DNA of 55,260 nucleotides from Clostridia bacterium (GTDB lineage Bacteria; Bacillota; Clostridia; Oscillospirales; Acutalibacteraceae): contig JAFTWW010000034.1 in the NCBI GenBank assembly GCA_017465085.1, forward strand, positions 1-55,260. Reading direction: 5' to 3'. A program made the position numbers and the translations under genes. Numbering within the stretch: position 1 is the first letter of the stretch; each line of letters starts with the position of its first letter. The notes beneath the pieces are model-generated. The model saw only the letters and a program-made list of their open reading frames with translations. It was not told the DNA's origin and searched no databases. This document shows, piece by piece, positions 1 through 9,078 of this stretch.

Positions 1-13
1 CTTCTTTTTTCAT
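1..13 (-). CDS. Start of a gene leaving the window (partial)
   Basis: On the minus strand an ATG at 11-13 follows GGAGGA at a normal distance and opens a frame reading Met-Lys-Lys-Glu before the window ends. A Lys-rich start after a strong ribosome binding site is typical of a real gene, possibly one with a signal peptide, but four codons give no function. Confidence 0.5.
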
Positions 14-106
14 TTATAAATCCTCCGCTTGTGTTTTGTTTTGACTGGCAGGTCTTTACTATTTTAACACAAACGGAGGATTTTGTTCATCGGTTAACCT
101 CTTTTG

Positions 107-176
107 AACCACGCGACTATCGCGTGGTTTTCGTTATACAAGAAACACCGAATCCTGAGATTCGGTGTTTTGTTTT
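107..176. terminator. Two adjacent hairpin terminators
   Basis: Two perfect inverted repeats lie side by side: ACCACGCG with CGCGTGGT followed by TTTT (about 109-132), and AACACCGAATC with GATTCGGTGTT followed by TTTTGTTTT (about 146-174). The second sits directly downstream of the rhaA stop and can end that transcript. The first could serve transcripts from either side. Confidence 0.7.
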
Positions 177-180
177 AATA

Positions 181-1425
181 TTAAGCTCTCTTTGAAAGAA
201 CTTCCTTTTCGTATTTTTCTACCTGGGCGAAGAGCTCTTCATCCTGAGGAACGCCTTCGGTTTCACAGTAATGCTCCCAGATATCGCCTAAGGGAAGGGT
301 TTTAACCGCCTCGCTCATTACCATAAGCTCGGTCAAGCGGTTTTCATCCTGAAGCTTTCTGAGCAGCTCATTGGGGGTAAGAAGGGCGTTAAGAAGAGCC
401 TTCTGCCAGCTACGGAAGCCTACCGACCAAGCGGAGATACGGTTAATGCTTGCATCAAAATAATCAAGAGCCATATAAACTCTATCGGTAGCATTTGAAC
501 GAACAATTTCCTTAGCCATTTCCTTGGTTTCATCATCGAAGAGAACTACGTGGTCGGAATCCCAACGGATAGGTCTTGTAATATGTAAAGCGATCTCATC
601 GAAGAAGCAAAGAAGGGCGGGAATCTTATCGGAAACTACCTCGGTAGGATGATAGTGGCCGTTATCCATAAGAGGCAGACAGCCATCGTGGGTTGCGGCA
701 AAGGAAAGAGAAAACTCTGCCGAGCCTGCGGTAAAGGCCTCAACGCCGATACCAAATACCTTTGATTCAACGCAGGGCTTAACCTTAGCCTTATCAAAGG
801 GCTCAGCGAGGATTGCCTCAATGGACTCCTTATATCTCATTCGAGGGCCCATTCTATCGGAGGGGATATCCTTATAGCCATCGCCTGTCCAGATATTCAT
901 AACGCAAGGAATACCTGTTTCCTCGGCAAAGTACTGAGAAATGCGGATACAAGCCTTACCGTGCTCTATCCAGAAGTTTCGGGTTTCCTCATCAGGACTC
1001 GAAAGGGTTAAGCCATCCTTACACTTAGGATGAGAGAAGAAGGTGGGGTTAAAATCGATACCCATATTATACTTTTTAGCAAGTTCTACCCACTTCTTAA
1101 AGTGCTTGGGCTCTAATTTATCACGGTCTGCAAAGCCATCCTCAAAGATAGCGTAGCAGGCGTGAACATTAAGCTTTTTCTTACCTGGGCAAAGGGACAT
1201 AACCTTTTCCATATCGGCCATAAGCTCCTCGGGAGTTCTTGCCTTGCCGGGATAGTTACCCGTTGTTTGAATACCGCCTGTTAAGGGGCCATCGTGATCA
1301 AAGCCCGTAACATCATCACCCTGCCAGCAATGAAGACTAACGGGAAGATTTTTAAGGGTTTCGAGAGCCTTTTCAACATCAACTCCCAAAGCCTCGTAGC
1401 GTTTCTTTGCCTCAATATATGACAT
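181..1425 (-). CDS. rhaA: L-rhamnose isomerase
   Basis: Interconverts L-rhamnose and L-rhamnulose, the first step of rhamnose breakdown, as a metal-dependent cytoplasmic TIM-barrel enzyme. The 414-residue product has the family's usual length, the N-terminal stretch YIEAKKRYEALGVDVEKAL, the segment LHCWQGDDVTGFD, and the metal-site region containing GHYHPTE. The start is set by GGAGG a few bases upstream of ATG 1425. A minus-strand promoter lies at 1458-1486. No rhamnulokinase, aldolase or rhamnose regulator is in the window. The gene starting at 13 on the same strand could be a pathway partner, but two terminators separate them. Identity is clear from overall sequence. Confidence 0.95.
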   Translation of the reverse strand: MSYIEAKKRYEALGVDVEKALETLKNLPVSLHCWQGDDVTGFDHDGPLTGGIQTTGNYPGKARTPEELMADMEKVMSLCPGKKKLNVHACYAIFEDGFADRDKLEPKHFKKWVELAKKYNMGIDFNPTFFSHPKCKDGLTLSSPDEETRNFWIEHGKACIRISQYFAEETGIPCVMNIWTGDGYKDIPSDRMGPRMRYKESIEAILAEPFDKAKVKPCVESKVFGIGVEAFTAGSAEFSLSFAATHDGCLPLMDNGHYHPTEVVSDKIPALLCFFDEIALHITRPIRWDSDHVVLFDDETKEMAKEIVRSNATDRVYMALDYFDASINRISAWSVGFRSWQKALLNALLTPNELLRKLQDENRLTELMVMSEAVKTLPLGDIWEHYCETEGVPQDEELFAQVEKYEKEVLSKRA

Positions 1426-1457
1426 ATCTTTACCTCCAAGATATAAATTACAGTATT

Positions 1458-1486
1458 ATTATAAAACAAAGTTACTCTTCTTGCAA
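1458..1486 (-). promoter_or_regulatory. Promoter of rhaA
   Basis: Reading the minus strand, TTGCAA (1486-1481), a 17-base spacer and a perfect TATAAT (1463-1458) lie about 35 bases upstream of the rhaA start. Confidence 0.6.
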
Positions 1487-1542
1487 CAAATAATTGCTTT
1501 TTTGGTAAAATTAGTTTATTATATTCATATTGAGGTGATTTT

Positions 1543-2241
1543 ATGCTTGAAATTCTAAAAAGCGGAGCCGTGGTTAATTTCTTCCTTGTTATCCTAGGCG
1601 GAATATTAGGCATGCTCTTTAAGAAAGGGATACCTGAAAGGGCAAGAAACATTCTTATGCAGGGCATGGCGCTGTGTGTAATGTATATAGGTGTAACGGG
1701 CATTTTTGAGGATGGCATCAATGTTTTGGTGGTTATCCTATCGGTAGCCCTTGGCGCCATTGTAGGCGAGCTTATAGACCTTGATGGACTTGTTAACCGT
1801 TTAGGCGAAAAGATAGAGAAGCGTTTTAATAAAAAGGGCGGAAACACCAAAATAGCCGAGGGCTTTGTTACGGCTACGCTTCTTTTCTGCGTTGGCGCTA
1901 TGACGGTGGTAGGCTCTATAGACTCGGGTATTTCAGGCGATAACGCCACCCTTTATTCCAAATCGCTTATAGACTGCGTATCTGCGGCGGTTTTCGCCTC
2001 CACTCTCGGCATAGGCGTAGCCCTTTCCTCTGTTTCGGTGCTTGTTATTGAGGGCACACTTACGCTACTTGCAAAGGTGGTTGAGCCAATACTTACCGCT
2101 GAGATTATATCGCATATGTCGGTAATAGGCTCGCTTCTTATAATCTCCCTTTCCCTTAATATGCTGGGGCTTACCAAGATAAAGGTTATGAACTTGTTAC
2201 CCGCAATTTTCCTGCCGATGATATTTTGTTTATTTATGTAA
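1543..2241 (+). CDS. DUF554 family integral membrane protein
   Basis: Polytopic membrane protein of 232 residues with about seven hydrophobic segments, matching the DUF554 (YdfK-like) family by its opening GGILGMLFKKGIPER and the motif CVGAMTVVGSIDSG. The family is widespread in Firmicutes and is thought to be a transporter or channel, with no firmly assigned substrate. Translation starts at an ATG behind TTGAGGTGATTTT. The CapA-type gene begins ten bases after its stop, so the two are probably co-transcribed. Confidence 0.85.
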   Translation: MLEILKSGAVVNFFLVILGGILGMLFKKGIPERARNILMQGMALCVMYIGVTGIFEDGINVLVVILSVALGAIVGELIDLDGLVNRLGEKIEKRFNKKGGNTKIAEGFVTATLLFCVGAMTVVGSIDSGISGDNATLYSKSLIDCVSAAVFASTLGIGVALSSVSVLVIEGTLTLLAKVVEPILTAEIISHMSVIGSLLIISLSLNMLGLTKIKVMNLLPAIFLPMIFCLFM

Positions 2242-2250
2242 GGATGTATT

Positions 2251-3579
2251 ATGAAAAAAGAACTTACCAAAAGGCAAAAAGCCATTAGAAAAAGAAGAAT
2301 ATTTATAAGCCTCTGCTCATTGGGACTTGCATTAGCTATCGCTCTTACCGCAATTATTGTTACTACTGTTATCAAGGCGGTTAAGAAGAACGGGGGCGAT
2401 GAAGGCTCCTCCTCTGCTCTCACAAGCAGTGAGGAAAGCGCGGATCCTAAAATCGTTTCTACCGCTACTGTTATAAACACGGGAGATATACTGATACACA
2501 ATCCCATTTTAGCAGGTGCCTTAAAGGATGATGGAAGCTACGATTTTTCAGGGCTTTACAGCGAGGTTAAAAGCTATTTTAACTCTGCCGATTTAGCAGT
2601 GGCAAATCTTGAGATAACCTTGGGCGGCACGCAATCGGGCTCATATAAGGGCTACCCCGCCTTTAATATCCCCGATAGCATTATTGATACGGTAAAGGGC
2701 GAGGGCATTGATTTACTGCTTACCGCCAATAACCACAGCTACGATACGGGGCTTTACGGCTTTAAGAGAACCGTTCAGGTATTAAAGGAAAAGAAGATAG
2801 CCTACACAGGCACAAGGGAAACGGCTACCGAGCCGCGATACTTAGTTAAAAATGTGAACGGCGTTAAAATAGGTATGATAAACTATACCTATGAAAACTC
2901 TGCCCCCTCGGGTAGAAAATCCCTTAACGGCAATATAATAGCCCAAGAGGCTAACGACCTTATAAACTCCTTTAACTATGATAATATAGACACCTTTTAT
3001 ACCGATGCCGAAAATATGATAGCATCTATGAAAGCGGATGGCGCCGATGCAATAGTATTTTATATGCATTGGGGCGAAGAATATCAGCTTAAGGAAAACA
3101 CTTGGCAAAGGGCTATTGCCCAAAGGCTTTGCAACCTGGGCGTTGACGTTATCGTGGGCGGTCACCCCCACGTTATACAGCCTATAGATCTGCTTTATGC
3201 CGAGGGCAGTGAGCACACCACCGTTTGCCTTTATTCTTTAGGCAACTCCATTTCAAATCAGCGCCTTCTGGAGCTTTCTAATCTTTCTCCGAACGGTCAC
3301 ACCGAAGACGGTATGCTCTTTAGCTACACCTTCGATAAGTATAGTGACGGCACTACCATCCTATCCGCAGTTGATATTGTTCCCTGTTGGGTAAGTAAAA
3401 CGGGTAGCCGATACGATGCGACCTATAAGCTTCACCCCTTAGAAAACGAAAATTCATATAAGGAATTAAACTTCTCAGATACCACCCTTTCGGGCTCATA
3501 TCTGAGGACAAAAGAAATCGTAGGTGAGGGCCTTACCGAATGTCAGCAATATTTAGGCTGTGAAATAAGATTTAAGTGA
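2251..3579 (+). CDS. CapA-family metallophosphatase-like protein, membrane anchored
   Basis: A 442-residue protein with a basic N-terminus and one membrane helix at about residues 16-42, a Ser-rich linker, then a CapA/PGA_cap domain. Family motifs seen in order: GDILIHNP, ANLEITLGG, NNHSYDTG, MHWGEEY and VGGHPHVIQP, which carry the Asp, Asn and His residues expected of a metallophosphatase fold. The family is associated with poly-gamma-glutamate or capsule formation, but no capB/capC partner is present, so the substrate is open. The domain should lie outside the membrane. It is the second gene of a pair with the DUF554 gene. Confidence 0.85.
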   Translation: MKKELTKRQKAIRKRRIFISLCSLGLALAIALTAIIVTTVIKAVKKNGGDEGSSSALTSSEESADPKIVSTATVINTGDILIHNPILAGALKDDGSYDFSGLYSEVKSYFNSADLAVANLEITLGGTQSGSYKGYPAFNIPDSIIDTVKGEGIDLLLTANNHSYDTGLYGFKRTVQVLKEKKIAYTGTRETATEPRYLVKNVNGVKIGMINYTYENSAPSGRKSLNGNIIAQEANDLINSFNYDNIDTFYTDAENMIASMKADGADAIVFYMHWGEEYQLKENTWQRAIAQRLCNLGVDVIVGGHPHVIQPIDLLYAEGSEHTTVCLYSLGNSISNQRLLELSNLSPNGHTEDGMLFSYTFDKYSDGTTILSAVDIVPCWVSKTGSRYDATYKLHPLENENSYKELNFSDTTLSGSYLRTKEIVGEGLTECQQYLGCEIRFK

Positions 3580-3599
3580 TGATAAAACCCCGATTGGAA

Positions 3600-3796
3600 C
3601 TTAGCGTGATGTCCTTAATGGACAAATCACGCTAAGTTATGATTGCCCTTTGGGCAAGTTATGAGTTATGTTATGCTTTGCATAGTTATGATTGGGCAAC
3701 GCCCAAGTTAGAGGCTTGGTGGGCAATCATATCATAACATTTGCGTAGCAAATTCATAACGGTAAGCGTGAGCGAGTCTCATAACTCTAAACTTAG
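3600..3796. repeat. Mirror-symmetric hairpin array with GTTATGA/TCATAAC spacers
   Basis: The segment opens with a hairpin, CTTAGCGTGAT to ATCACGCTAAG (3600-3636). It continues as short palindromes (TTGCCC-TTT-GGGCAA, TTGGGC-AAC-GCCCAA, ATTTGC-GTA-GCAAAT) separated by GTTATGA in the left half (3636, 3658, 3684) and by its complement TCATAAC in the right half (about 3732, 3753, 3779). ATGATTGCCC near 3639 also pairs perfectly with GGGCAATCAT near 3721, so the array can fold as a branched cruciform. No protein is encoded. Confidence 0.65.
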
Positions 3797-3804
3797 CATA
3801 AATA

Positions 3805-3850
3805 GAAAGAGAGAGAACATTTCGGATTAAACCGATTTGTTCTCTCTTTC
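3805..3850. terminator. Hairpin, likely bidirectional terminator inside the insert
   Basis: GAAAGAGAGAGAACA pairs with TGTTCTCTCTTTC (two-base slip) around a loop holding a second small stem. It may now end CapA transcription in place of the split terminator. The remaining bases 3851-3965 show no gene or structure I recognise. Confidence 0.45.
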
Positions 3851-3983
3851 TTCTTGTGATATGGGTTTGTGCAACTGCGGTCCGCATTTGTACTTATGAA
3901 TGCGATGACGGTGCTTAACAAAAATTGAAAGAATTTTCATATTTTCCGTTAAGGATAACACACATTTCCAATCGGGGTTTTTC

Positions 3984-6722
3984 TTATCTTAGTTCTTTGA
4001 TTATTACGCGTTTAATTTCTATATCCTCTCCGTAGGTAAGGAAGAAACCGTGTTGCCTATCCTCTAATGGCAGATAGCGTTTTACCGAGGAAGTCTTGCC
4101 TCCCGTACCGTTTACCGAAAATTCTATTTCGGAGCCATCAAGCCTCATCCTTATGGGATTTTGGGAAAGCTCACTCGCATTTACTGCATACTCAATAACA
4201 AAGAGCACGGGGTTTACTCCACCATATTTATCGTAGTGTTTTTCTCCGCTCTTTAAGTTTTCATAAGTTAGGCTTTCGCTCATCAACGCCTCATCTATAT
4301 TGGTAAACTCGGGAAGAATGCATCCGCCCTTTACAAACTTGATAAAGGTATTGGAAGCGGTGATAAATCTTAAAAGATTTTTAACGCAGCGTTCAAGCTC
4401 GCCTCGGGAGATATAATCCTCTTTTAAGGCATCTCTTAAATTATGAGCTTTATAGACAGCGTCAACGCAAACCATATAAACATCGTTCTGCGCTCTTACC
4501 ATATCTTTTAAGTTACCGATGGTAGCCTCCGCTTCCTTAGAGGTGTTTCCGCATTTTGCCCACCAATCTGTCATAACAAAGCCTTTATAGCCCCACTCAT
4601 TTCTAAGAATAGTGGTAGTAAGGTCGTAGTTAGAGGCGGTCCAATATTCGTTAACGGGATTATAAGAGGTCATTATGGCGCCGCATTCGCTCTCCTTAAC
4701 CGCAATTTCGAAGGGGCGGAGATAGATTTCACGAAGCGCTCTTTCGGAAATAACGGAATTTACAAAATGTCTCCTTTTTTCCTGATTGTTACCGCACATA
4801 TGCTTTATGGTTGTGGTGCAGTTTGATTTTGCAAGGCCTCTTGACATAGCCGCGGCCATTTTACCCGTAAGTAAAGGATCCTCCGAAAAATACTCAAAGT
4901 TTCTGCCGTTGAGCAGATTTCTATGGATATTTATACCCGGGCCTAAAAGGGCATCGATGTTGTATCTGAACATCTCCACGCCCTCTAAATCAAATATCTG
5001 CTCTGTTAGTTCATCATCAAAGGAGGAGGCAAAAACCATACCGTTAGGAAGGCTTGTGGCATACCAATTATCCTGAATGCGAAGACCTGAAGGACCATCT
5101 GTAACACAGCATACGGGAACGCCTAAATTCCTTAAAGATTCCGAGATTCCTCCAATAGCGCCGCCTGTACCCGCAGTTACCTTGGGACTGTTCATACCCT
5201 CTCCGCAGACCATACTCATTAAATCCTCATCGGTCATCTGAGCTACGAATTCATCAAGGGTATTTTTGCCATCCACAACATCAACAAGCTTTATTCCCTT
5301 ATCACCCGTAAAGCCTATAGTCTCAGGCCTTCTTTCTTTAATACGGGCCTCGGTATCTGATGTTTTAAGAGGCACGGGGGTTTTTTTGAGTATCCGCTCG
5401 CCCTTTTCATTTTCTACTGCGGTAAATCTATTAAAAGGCTTTTCGGGGGCCATAGCCTCTTCTAATTTTTCTACAACTATATCCTCTTCAAGTACAACAG
5501 AGGTGACGCTTTGGCTTGCGCGGACATCGGCACCAACATAGATTATATGTTCACCTGCTTCAAGCACATAGCAGGAGCGATTGCCCGTAACACCTGCATC
5601 ATCATAAGCCGCAAGGCTTTTAATATCAAAGGTGATATTAAGGATCTCGCTCTCCCCTGCCTCAAGGGTTTTGGTTTTCTTATAAGCGGCAAGCTGTTTT
5701 GAGGGAGCGCCTAATTTTCCGCAGGGCGCGCCGTAATAAACCTCTATTACCTGACGGGCAGGAAAGCTACCTTTATTTTTAACGGTAGCGGCAACGGTTA
5801 CGACTGTACCATCTACATTGGCCTCGTAGGTTTCTTCAAATTCGGTATAGGTAAGGCCGAAGCCAAAGGGATACATTACCTTATCCTTAGCAAAGGTTTC
5901 GAAATAGCGGTAACCTACATATATATCCTCTTCATATATATTTTCGTTATCATCACCGAAATTTTTATATGAGGGGGTATCGGTTATACTTATAGGCTGA
6001 GTATCGGTAAGCTTACCCGAAGGGCTTATTCTACCGCACAGAACATCGGCAAGACCATCCGTGCCGTACATACCGCCCTGCCAAGCATAAAGAACGGAAT
6101 TAACAGAATATTTTTCTACAAAGGAAAGGTCTATAAGATTGCCCACGTTAAGAACTACTGCAACTCTGCCGAAATTAGCGGTTACCTTTGAAAGCAGGTC
6201 TTCCTCCGTATCCGTGAGATACCAGCTACCCTTTTCCTCCGCGTTATCATTATCCTCGCCTGCGGTTCTGCCGATTATAACAAGGGCTACATCGTTGCGG
6301 TCCGCTACATCCTTAACAAGCTCATCAGTTACAGGCATTTCCACCTGACTCCAAGGCTCTTTAGCCCAACCTGAGCCATTATTAAAGGGGTTTTCCTCGA
6401 TCCATTTTTCATAAACGGATAAAAGCTTTCGGTCAACAGTGATGCCGCCGTCTTTAATAAGGGATTTTATAATGCTGGGATGTTCCTTTATTCTAACATC
6501 TCCGCCCGAGCCTGTTCCGCTCTTATAATATGTAGTTTGCATTCTGCCGAAAACCGCAACCTTCTCCCCCGCTTTGAAGGGCAAAGTATTATTTTCGTTT
6601 TTTAGCAACACACAACCCTGAGCCGAAATTTTTCTGCAAAGAGGACCGAGTTCTTCGACTGCAGTAAAGGGTTTATCAAAAAGCCTGATACCTCCAACTG
6701 TTTTGTTTTCATCTATAAACAT
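3984..6722 (-). CDS. Circularly permuted GH3 beta-glycosidase
   Basis: Hydrolyses terminal beta-linked sugars from oligosaccharides; no signal peptide is seen, so it is probably intracellular. The domain order is unusual: the GH3 C-terminal (alpha/beta sandwich) domain comes first (about residues 20-270, opening with CVLLKNENNTLPF), then a fibronectin III-like domain (about 310-420), then the TIM-barrel catalytic domain (about 490-800). The catalytic nucleophile is Asp719 in GFVMTDWWA. Upstream barrel motifs are VTDGPSGLR, GPGINIHR and the KH of TIKHMCG. The start at ATG 6720-6722 is chosen because GGAGGTGCG lies just upstream; an in-frame ATG further out has none. Permuted GH3 enzymes are known from rumen and gut Firmicutes. 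Confidence 0.9.
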   Translation of the reverse strand: MFIDENKTVGGIRLFDKPFTAVEELGPLCRKISAQGCVLLKNENNTLPFKAGEKVAVFGRMQTTYYKSGTGSGGDVRIKEHPSIIKSLIKDGGITVDRKLLSVYEKWIEENPFNNGSGWAKEPWSQVEMPVTDELVKDVADRNDVALVIIGRTAGEDNDNAEEKGSWYLTDTEEDLLSKVTANFGRVAVVLNVGNLIDLSFVEKYSVNSVLYAWQGGMYGTDGLADVLCGRISPSGKLTDTQPISITDTPSYKNFGDDNENIYEEDIYVGYRYFETFAKDKVMYPFGFGLTYTEFEETYEANVDGTVVTVAATVKNKGSFPARQVIEVYYGAPCGKLGAPSKQLAAYKKTKTLEAGESEILNITFDIKSLAAYDDAGVTGNRSCYVLEAGEHIIYVGADVRASQSVTSVVLEEDIVVEKLEEAMAPEKPFNRFTAVENEKGERILKKTPVPLKTSDTEARIKERRPETIGFTGDKGIKLVDVVDGKNTLDEFVAQMTDEDLMSMVCGEGMNSPKVTAGTGGAIGGISESLRNLGVPVCCVTDGPSGLRIQDNWYATSLPNGMVFASSFDDELTEQIFDLEGVEMFRYNIDALLGPGINIHRNLLNGRNFEYFSEDPLLTGKMAAAMSRGLAKSNCTTTIKHMCGNNQEKRRHFVNSVISERALREIYLRPFEIAVKESECGAIMTSYNPVNEYWTASNYDLTTTILRNEWGYKGFVMTDWWAKCGNTSKEAEATIGNLKDMVRAQNDVYMVCVDAVYKAHNLRDALKEDYISRGELERCVKNLLRFITASNTFIKFVKGGCILPEFTNIDEALMSESLTYENLKSGEKHYDKYGGVNPVLFVIEYAVNASELSQNPIRMRLDGSEIEFSVNGTGGKTSSVKRYLPLEDRQHGFFLTYGEDIEIKRVIIKELR

Positions 6723-6816
6723 AAGCGCACCTCCGTTTATAATTGAATTATAAACCATCACAGAGTTTATATCAAGTCAAGTATCAGTTCAATATCGGAC
6801 AAAAAGTGCAAAAAAT

Positions 6817-6846
6817 AACCCCGATTGGTAAAAACCAATCGGGGTT
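6817..6846 (-). terminator. pnp terminator
   Basis: Perfect stem AACCCCGATTGG with CCAATCGGGGTT around a six-base loop, followed on the minus strand by an A/T tract rich in T. It lies ten bases after the pnp stop. The stem core is identical to the split terminator at 3584-3982. Confidence 0.8.
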
Positions 6847-6855
6847 TAGGTTTAA

Positions 6856-9048
6856 TTATTTATCGCGCTTTTTGAAGCCGCGGCGTTCCTTATTGTTTCT
6901 ACGGGGGGCCTCTTCATCGGCACCCTCCTCAACAACTGCGCCGTTTATCTCAACGAGAGCATCTCTGCGGGAGAGGTTAATTCTTCCCTGATCATCGATC
7001 TCGGTTACCTTAACGATTACCTGATCGCCAACTGCAACAACATCCTCAACCTTTTCAACTCTCTTCACATCAAGCTTAGAGATGTGAACAAGGCCTTCCT
7101 TACCGGGAGCAATCTCAACGAAAGCGCCGAAGGTCATAAGACGGGTTACCTTACCGCTATATACAGCGCCAATCTCGGGATCGTTAGCAATAAGCTCAAC
7201 GATGGAGATAGCCTGCTGAGCCTTTTCGGCATCAAGAGCGGAAACATATACGTGACCATCCTCCTCGATGGTGATGGTGCATTCGCACTGTTCCTGAATG
7301 GACTGGATAACCTTGCCCTGCTTACCGATAACATCGCCAATCTTATCGGGGCTGATGGTAGTAGTAAACATCTTGGGAGCATACTTGGAAAGCTCTGCGC
7401 GGGGCTCGGCAATACATTTAAGCATAACTTCATCGAGTATGTGAAGTCTTGCCTTATGAGTTTTAGCAAAAGCCTCTTTAATGATTTCGGGGGTAAGACC
7501 GTGTACCTTTAAGTCCATCTGGATTGCGGTGATACCCTTATGAGTACCTGCAACCTTAAAGTCCATATCGCCGTAGAAATCTTCAAGTCCCTGAATATCA
7601 ACCATGGTCATAAAGTCGCCATAAACGCCATCATCACCGGTAATAAGTCCGCAAGAGATACCTGCAACGGGGGCCTTAATGGGAACACCTGCCGCCATAA
7701 GCGCAAGTGTGGAGCCGCAGATAGAGCCCTGAGAGGTAGAACCGTTGGATGAAAGAACTTCACTTACTACACGAATAGCATAGGGGAACTCCTCAATGCT
7801 GGGGATTACGGGAACAAGAGCCTTTTCGGCAAGCGCTCCGTGGCCTATCTCACGGCGACCTGGGCCGCGGGAAGGCTTGGTTTCACCAACAGAATAGGAG
7901 GGGAAATTATAGTGGTGGATATAACGCTTGGAGGTATCCTCATCAAGACCATCAAGCTTCTGAGCTTCGCTGATGGGAGCAAGGGTTGCAACCGAGAGGA
8001 CCTGAGTCTGACCTCTTGTAAACATACCCGAGCCGTGAGTTCTGGGAAGCAAATCAATCTGAGCATCAAGGGGGCGGATATCATCAATACCACGGCCATC
8101 TACACGCTTGTGCTCATCCTTAAGCCAAGCGCGAACAACGTGCTTCTGAACGAGATACATAATCTCATCGAGCTTAGCTTCGTTTCCTTCAAATCTCTCA
8201 TCAAACTTAGCGTGAACTGCATCGTAGATAGGAAGTAAAGCGGCATCGCGAACATTTTTATCATCGGTATCAAGAGCCTTCTTAACATCCTCAATGCAGA
8301 ACTCTTCAATCTCTGCCATAATTTCGGGATCAGGATTGCTGGACTCGAAGGTGAACTTCTCCTTGCCGATTTCAGCAACGATACCGTTTATAAACTTAAC
8401 GATTTCCTTATTAACCTCGTGGCCTGCCATAATGCAATCGAACATAAGGTCATCGTCAATCTCGTTGGCGCCTGCCTCGATCATAGCAACTAAATCTGCG
8501 GTGGAAGAAACGGTGAGGTTAAGATCGGATACTGCGCGCTGTTCAAGTGTGGGGTTGATAACGATTTCGCCATCAACTAAGCCAACGCTTGTGCTCGCAA
8601 TGGGGCCTTCCCAGGGAATATCGGATACTGCTATAGCCGCCGAAACGCCGATAGCGGCGGTGATTTCGGGGGAGCAATCGGGATCAACCGACATAACTGT
8701 TGCAACAACAGAGCAATCGTTTCTCATATCCTTGGGGAAAAGAGGACGGATAGGTCTATCAATGCAACGGGAGGAAAGGATAGCCTTTTCACTTGCTCTT
8801 CCCTCTCTTCTCTGGAAGGAGCCGGGGAAACGGCCTACTGCATACATTTTCTCCTCATAATCTACTGAAAGAGGGAAAAAGTCAACACCCTCACGGGGCT
8901 TATCGGATGCGGTTACGGTACAAAGTACACTTGTTTCGCCATAAGATGCCATAAAGGCGGCGTTTGCAAGGCCTGCCATCTTGCCTGTTTCAAGCTTAAA
9001 GGGACGGCCTGCGATGGTTGTTTCATAAACCTTGTAGTTTTCGAACAT
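6856..9048 (-). CDS. pnp: Polynucleotide phosphorylase
   Basis: 3'-to-5' phosphorolytic exoribonuclease and degradosome component, acting as a trimer in the cytoplasm. The 730-residue product has two RNase PH domains (about 12-140 and 325-460, the second with GRGPGRREIGHGALAEKAL split across catalytic motifs), a helical linker, a KH domain (about 555-615, GxxG motif IGKQGK) and an S1 domain (about 622-692), then a short charged tail. Length and order are standard. The leader upstream folds as a long hairpin (9079-9159). Gene order pnp after rpsO is the classical one. Confidence 0.97.
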   Translation of the reverse strand: MFENYKVYETTIAGRPFKLETGKMAGLANAAFMASYGETSVLCTVTASDKPREGVDFFPLSVDYEEKMYAVGRFPGSFQRREGRASEKAILSSRCIDRPIRPLFPKDMRNDCSVVATVMSVDPDCSPEITAAIGVSAAIAVSDIPWEGPIASTSVGLVDGEIVINPTLEQRAVSDLNLTVSSTADLVAMIEAGANEIDDDLMFDCIMAGHEVNKEIVKFINGIVAEIGKEKFTFESSNPDPEIMAEIEEFCIEDVKKALDTDDKNVRDAALLPIYDAVHAKFDERFEGNEAKLDEIMYLVQKHVVRAWLKDEHKRVDGRGIDDIRPLDAQIDLLPRTHGSGMFTRGQTQVLSVATLAPISEAQKLDGLDEDTSKRYIHHYNFPSYSVGETKPSRGPGRREIGHGALAEKALVPVIPSIEEFPYAIRVVSEVLSSNGSTSQGSICGSTLALMAAGVPIKAPVAGISCGLITGDDGVYGDFMTMVDIQGLEDFYGDMDFKVAGTHKGITAIQMDLKVHGLTPEIIKEAFAKTHKARLHILDEVMLKCIAEPRAELSKYAPKMFTTTISPDKIGDVIGKQGKVIQSIQEQCECTITIEEDGHVYVSALDAEKAQQAISIVELIANDPEIGAVYSGKVTRLMTFGAFVEIAPGKEGLVHISKLDVKRVEKVEDVVAVGDQVIVKVTEIDDQGRINLSRRDALVEINGAVVEEGADEEAPRRNNKERRGFKKRDK

Positions 9049-9078
9049 CTTTCTTAAATCTCCTTATTATTTATTTTC

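Larger units (their letters stand above)
3584..3982. terminator. Terminator stem split by a 366-bp insert
   Basis: The left arm at 3584-3599 (AAAACCCCGATTGGAA) and the right arm at 3966-3982 (TTCCAATCGGGGTTTTT) are perfectly complementary over 16 bases and end in a T-run. They sit immediately after the convergent CapA gene and GH3 gene. The same core stem with a normal six-base loop is the pnp terminator at 6817-6846. This therefore looks like an intact bidirectional terminator whose loop received an insertion (3600-3965). Confidence 0.65.

Noticed and set aside
3600-3796. Possible CRISPR array
   Set aside because: The repeated unit is only seven bases, it reverses orientation midway, and the 'spacers' are themselves palindromes; no cas genes are near.
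6856-9048. Several long frames on both strands inside pnp
   Set aside because: They are shadows of a strongly coding gene, without ribosome binding sites or recognisable products.
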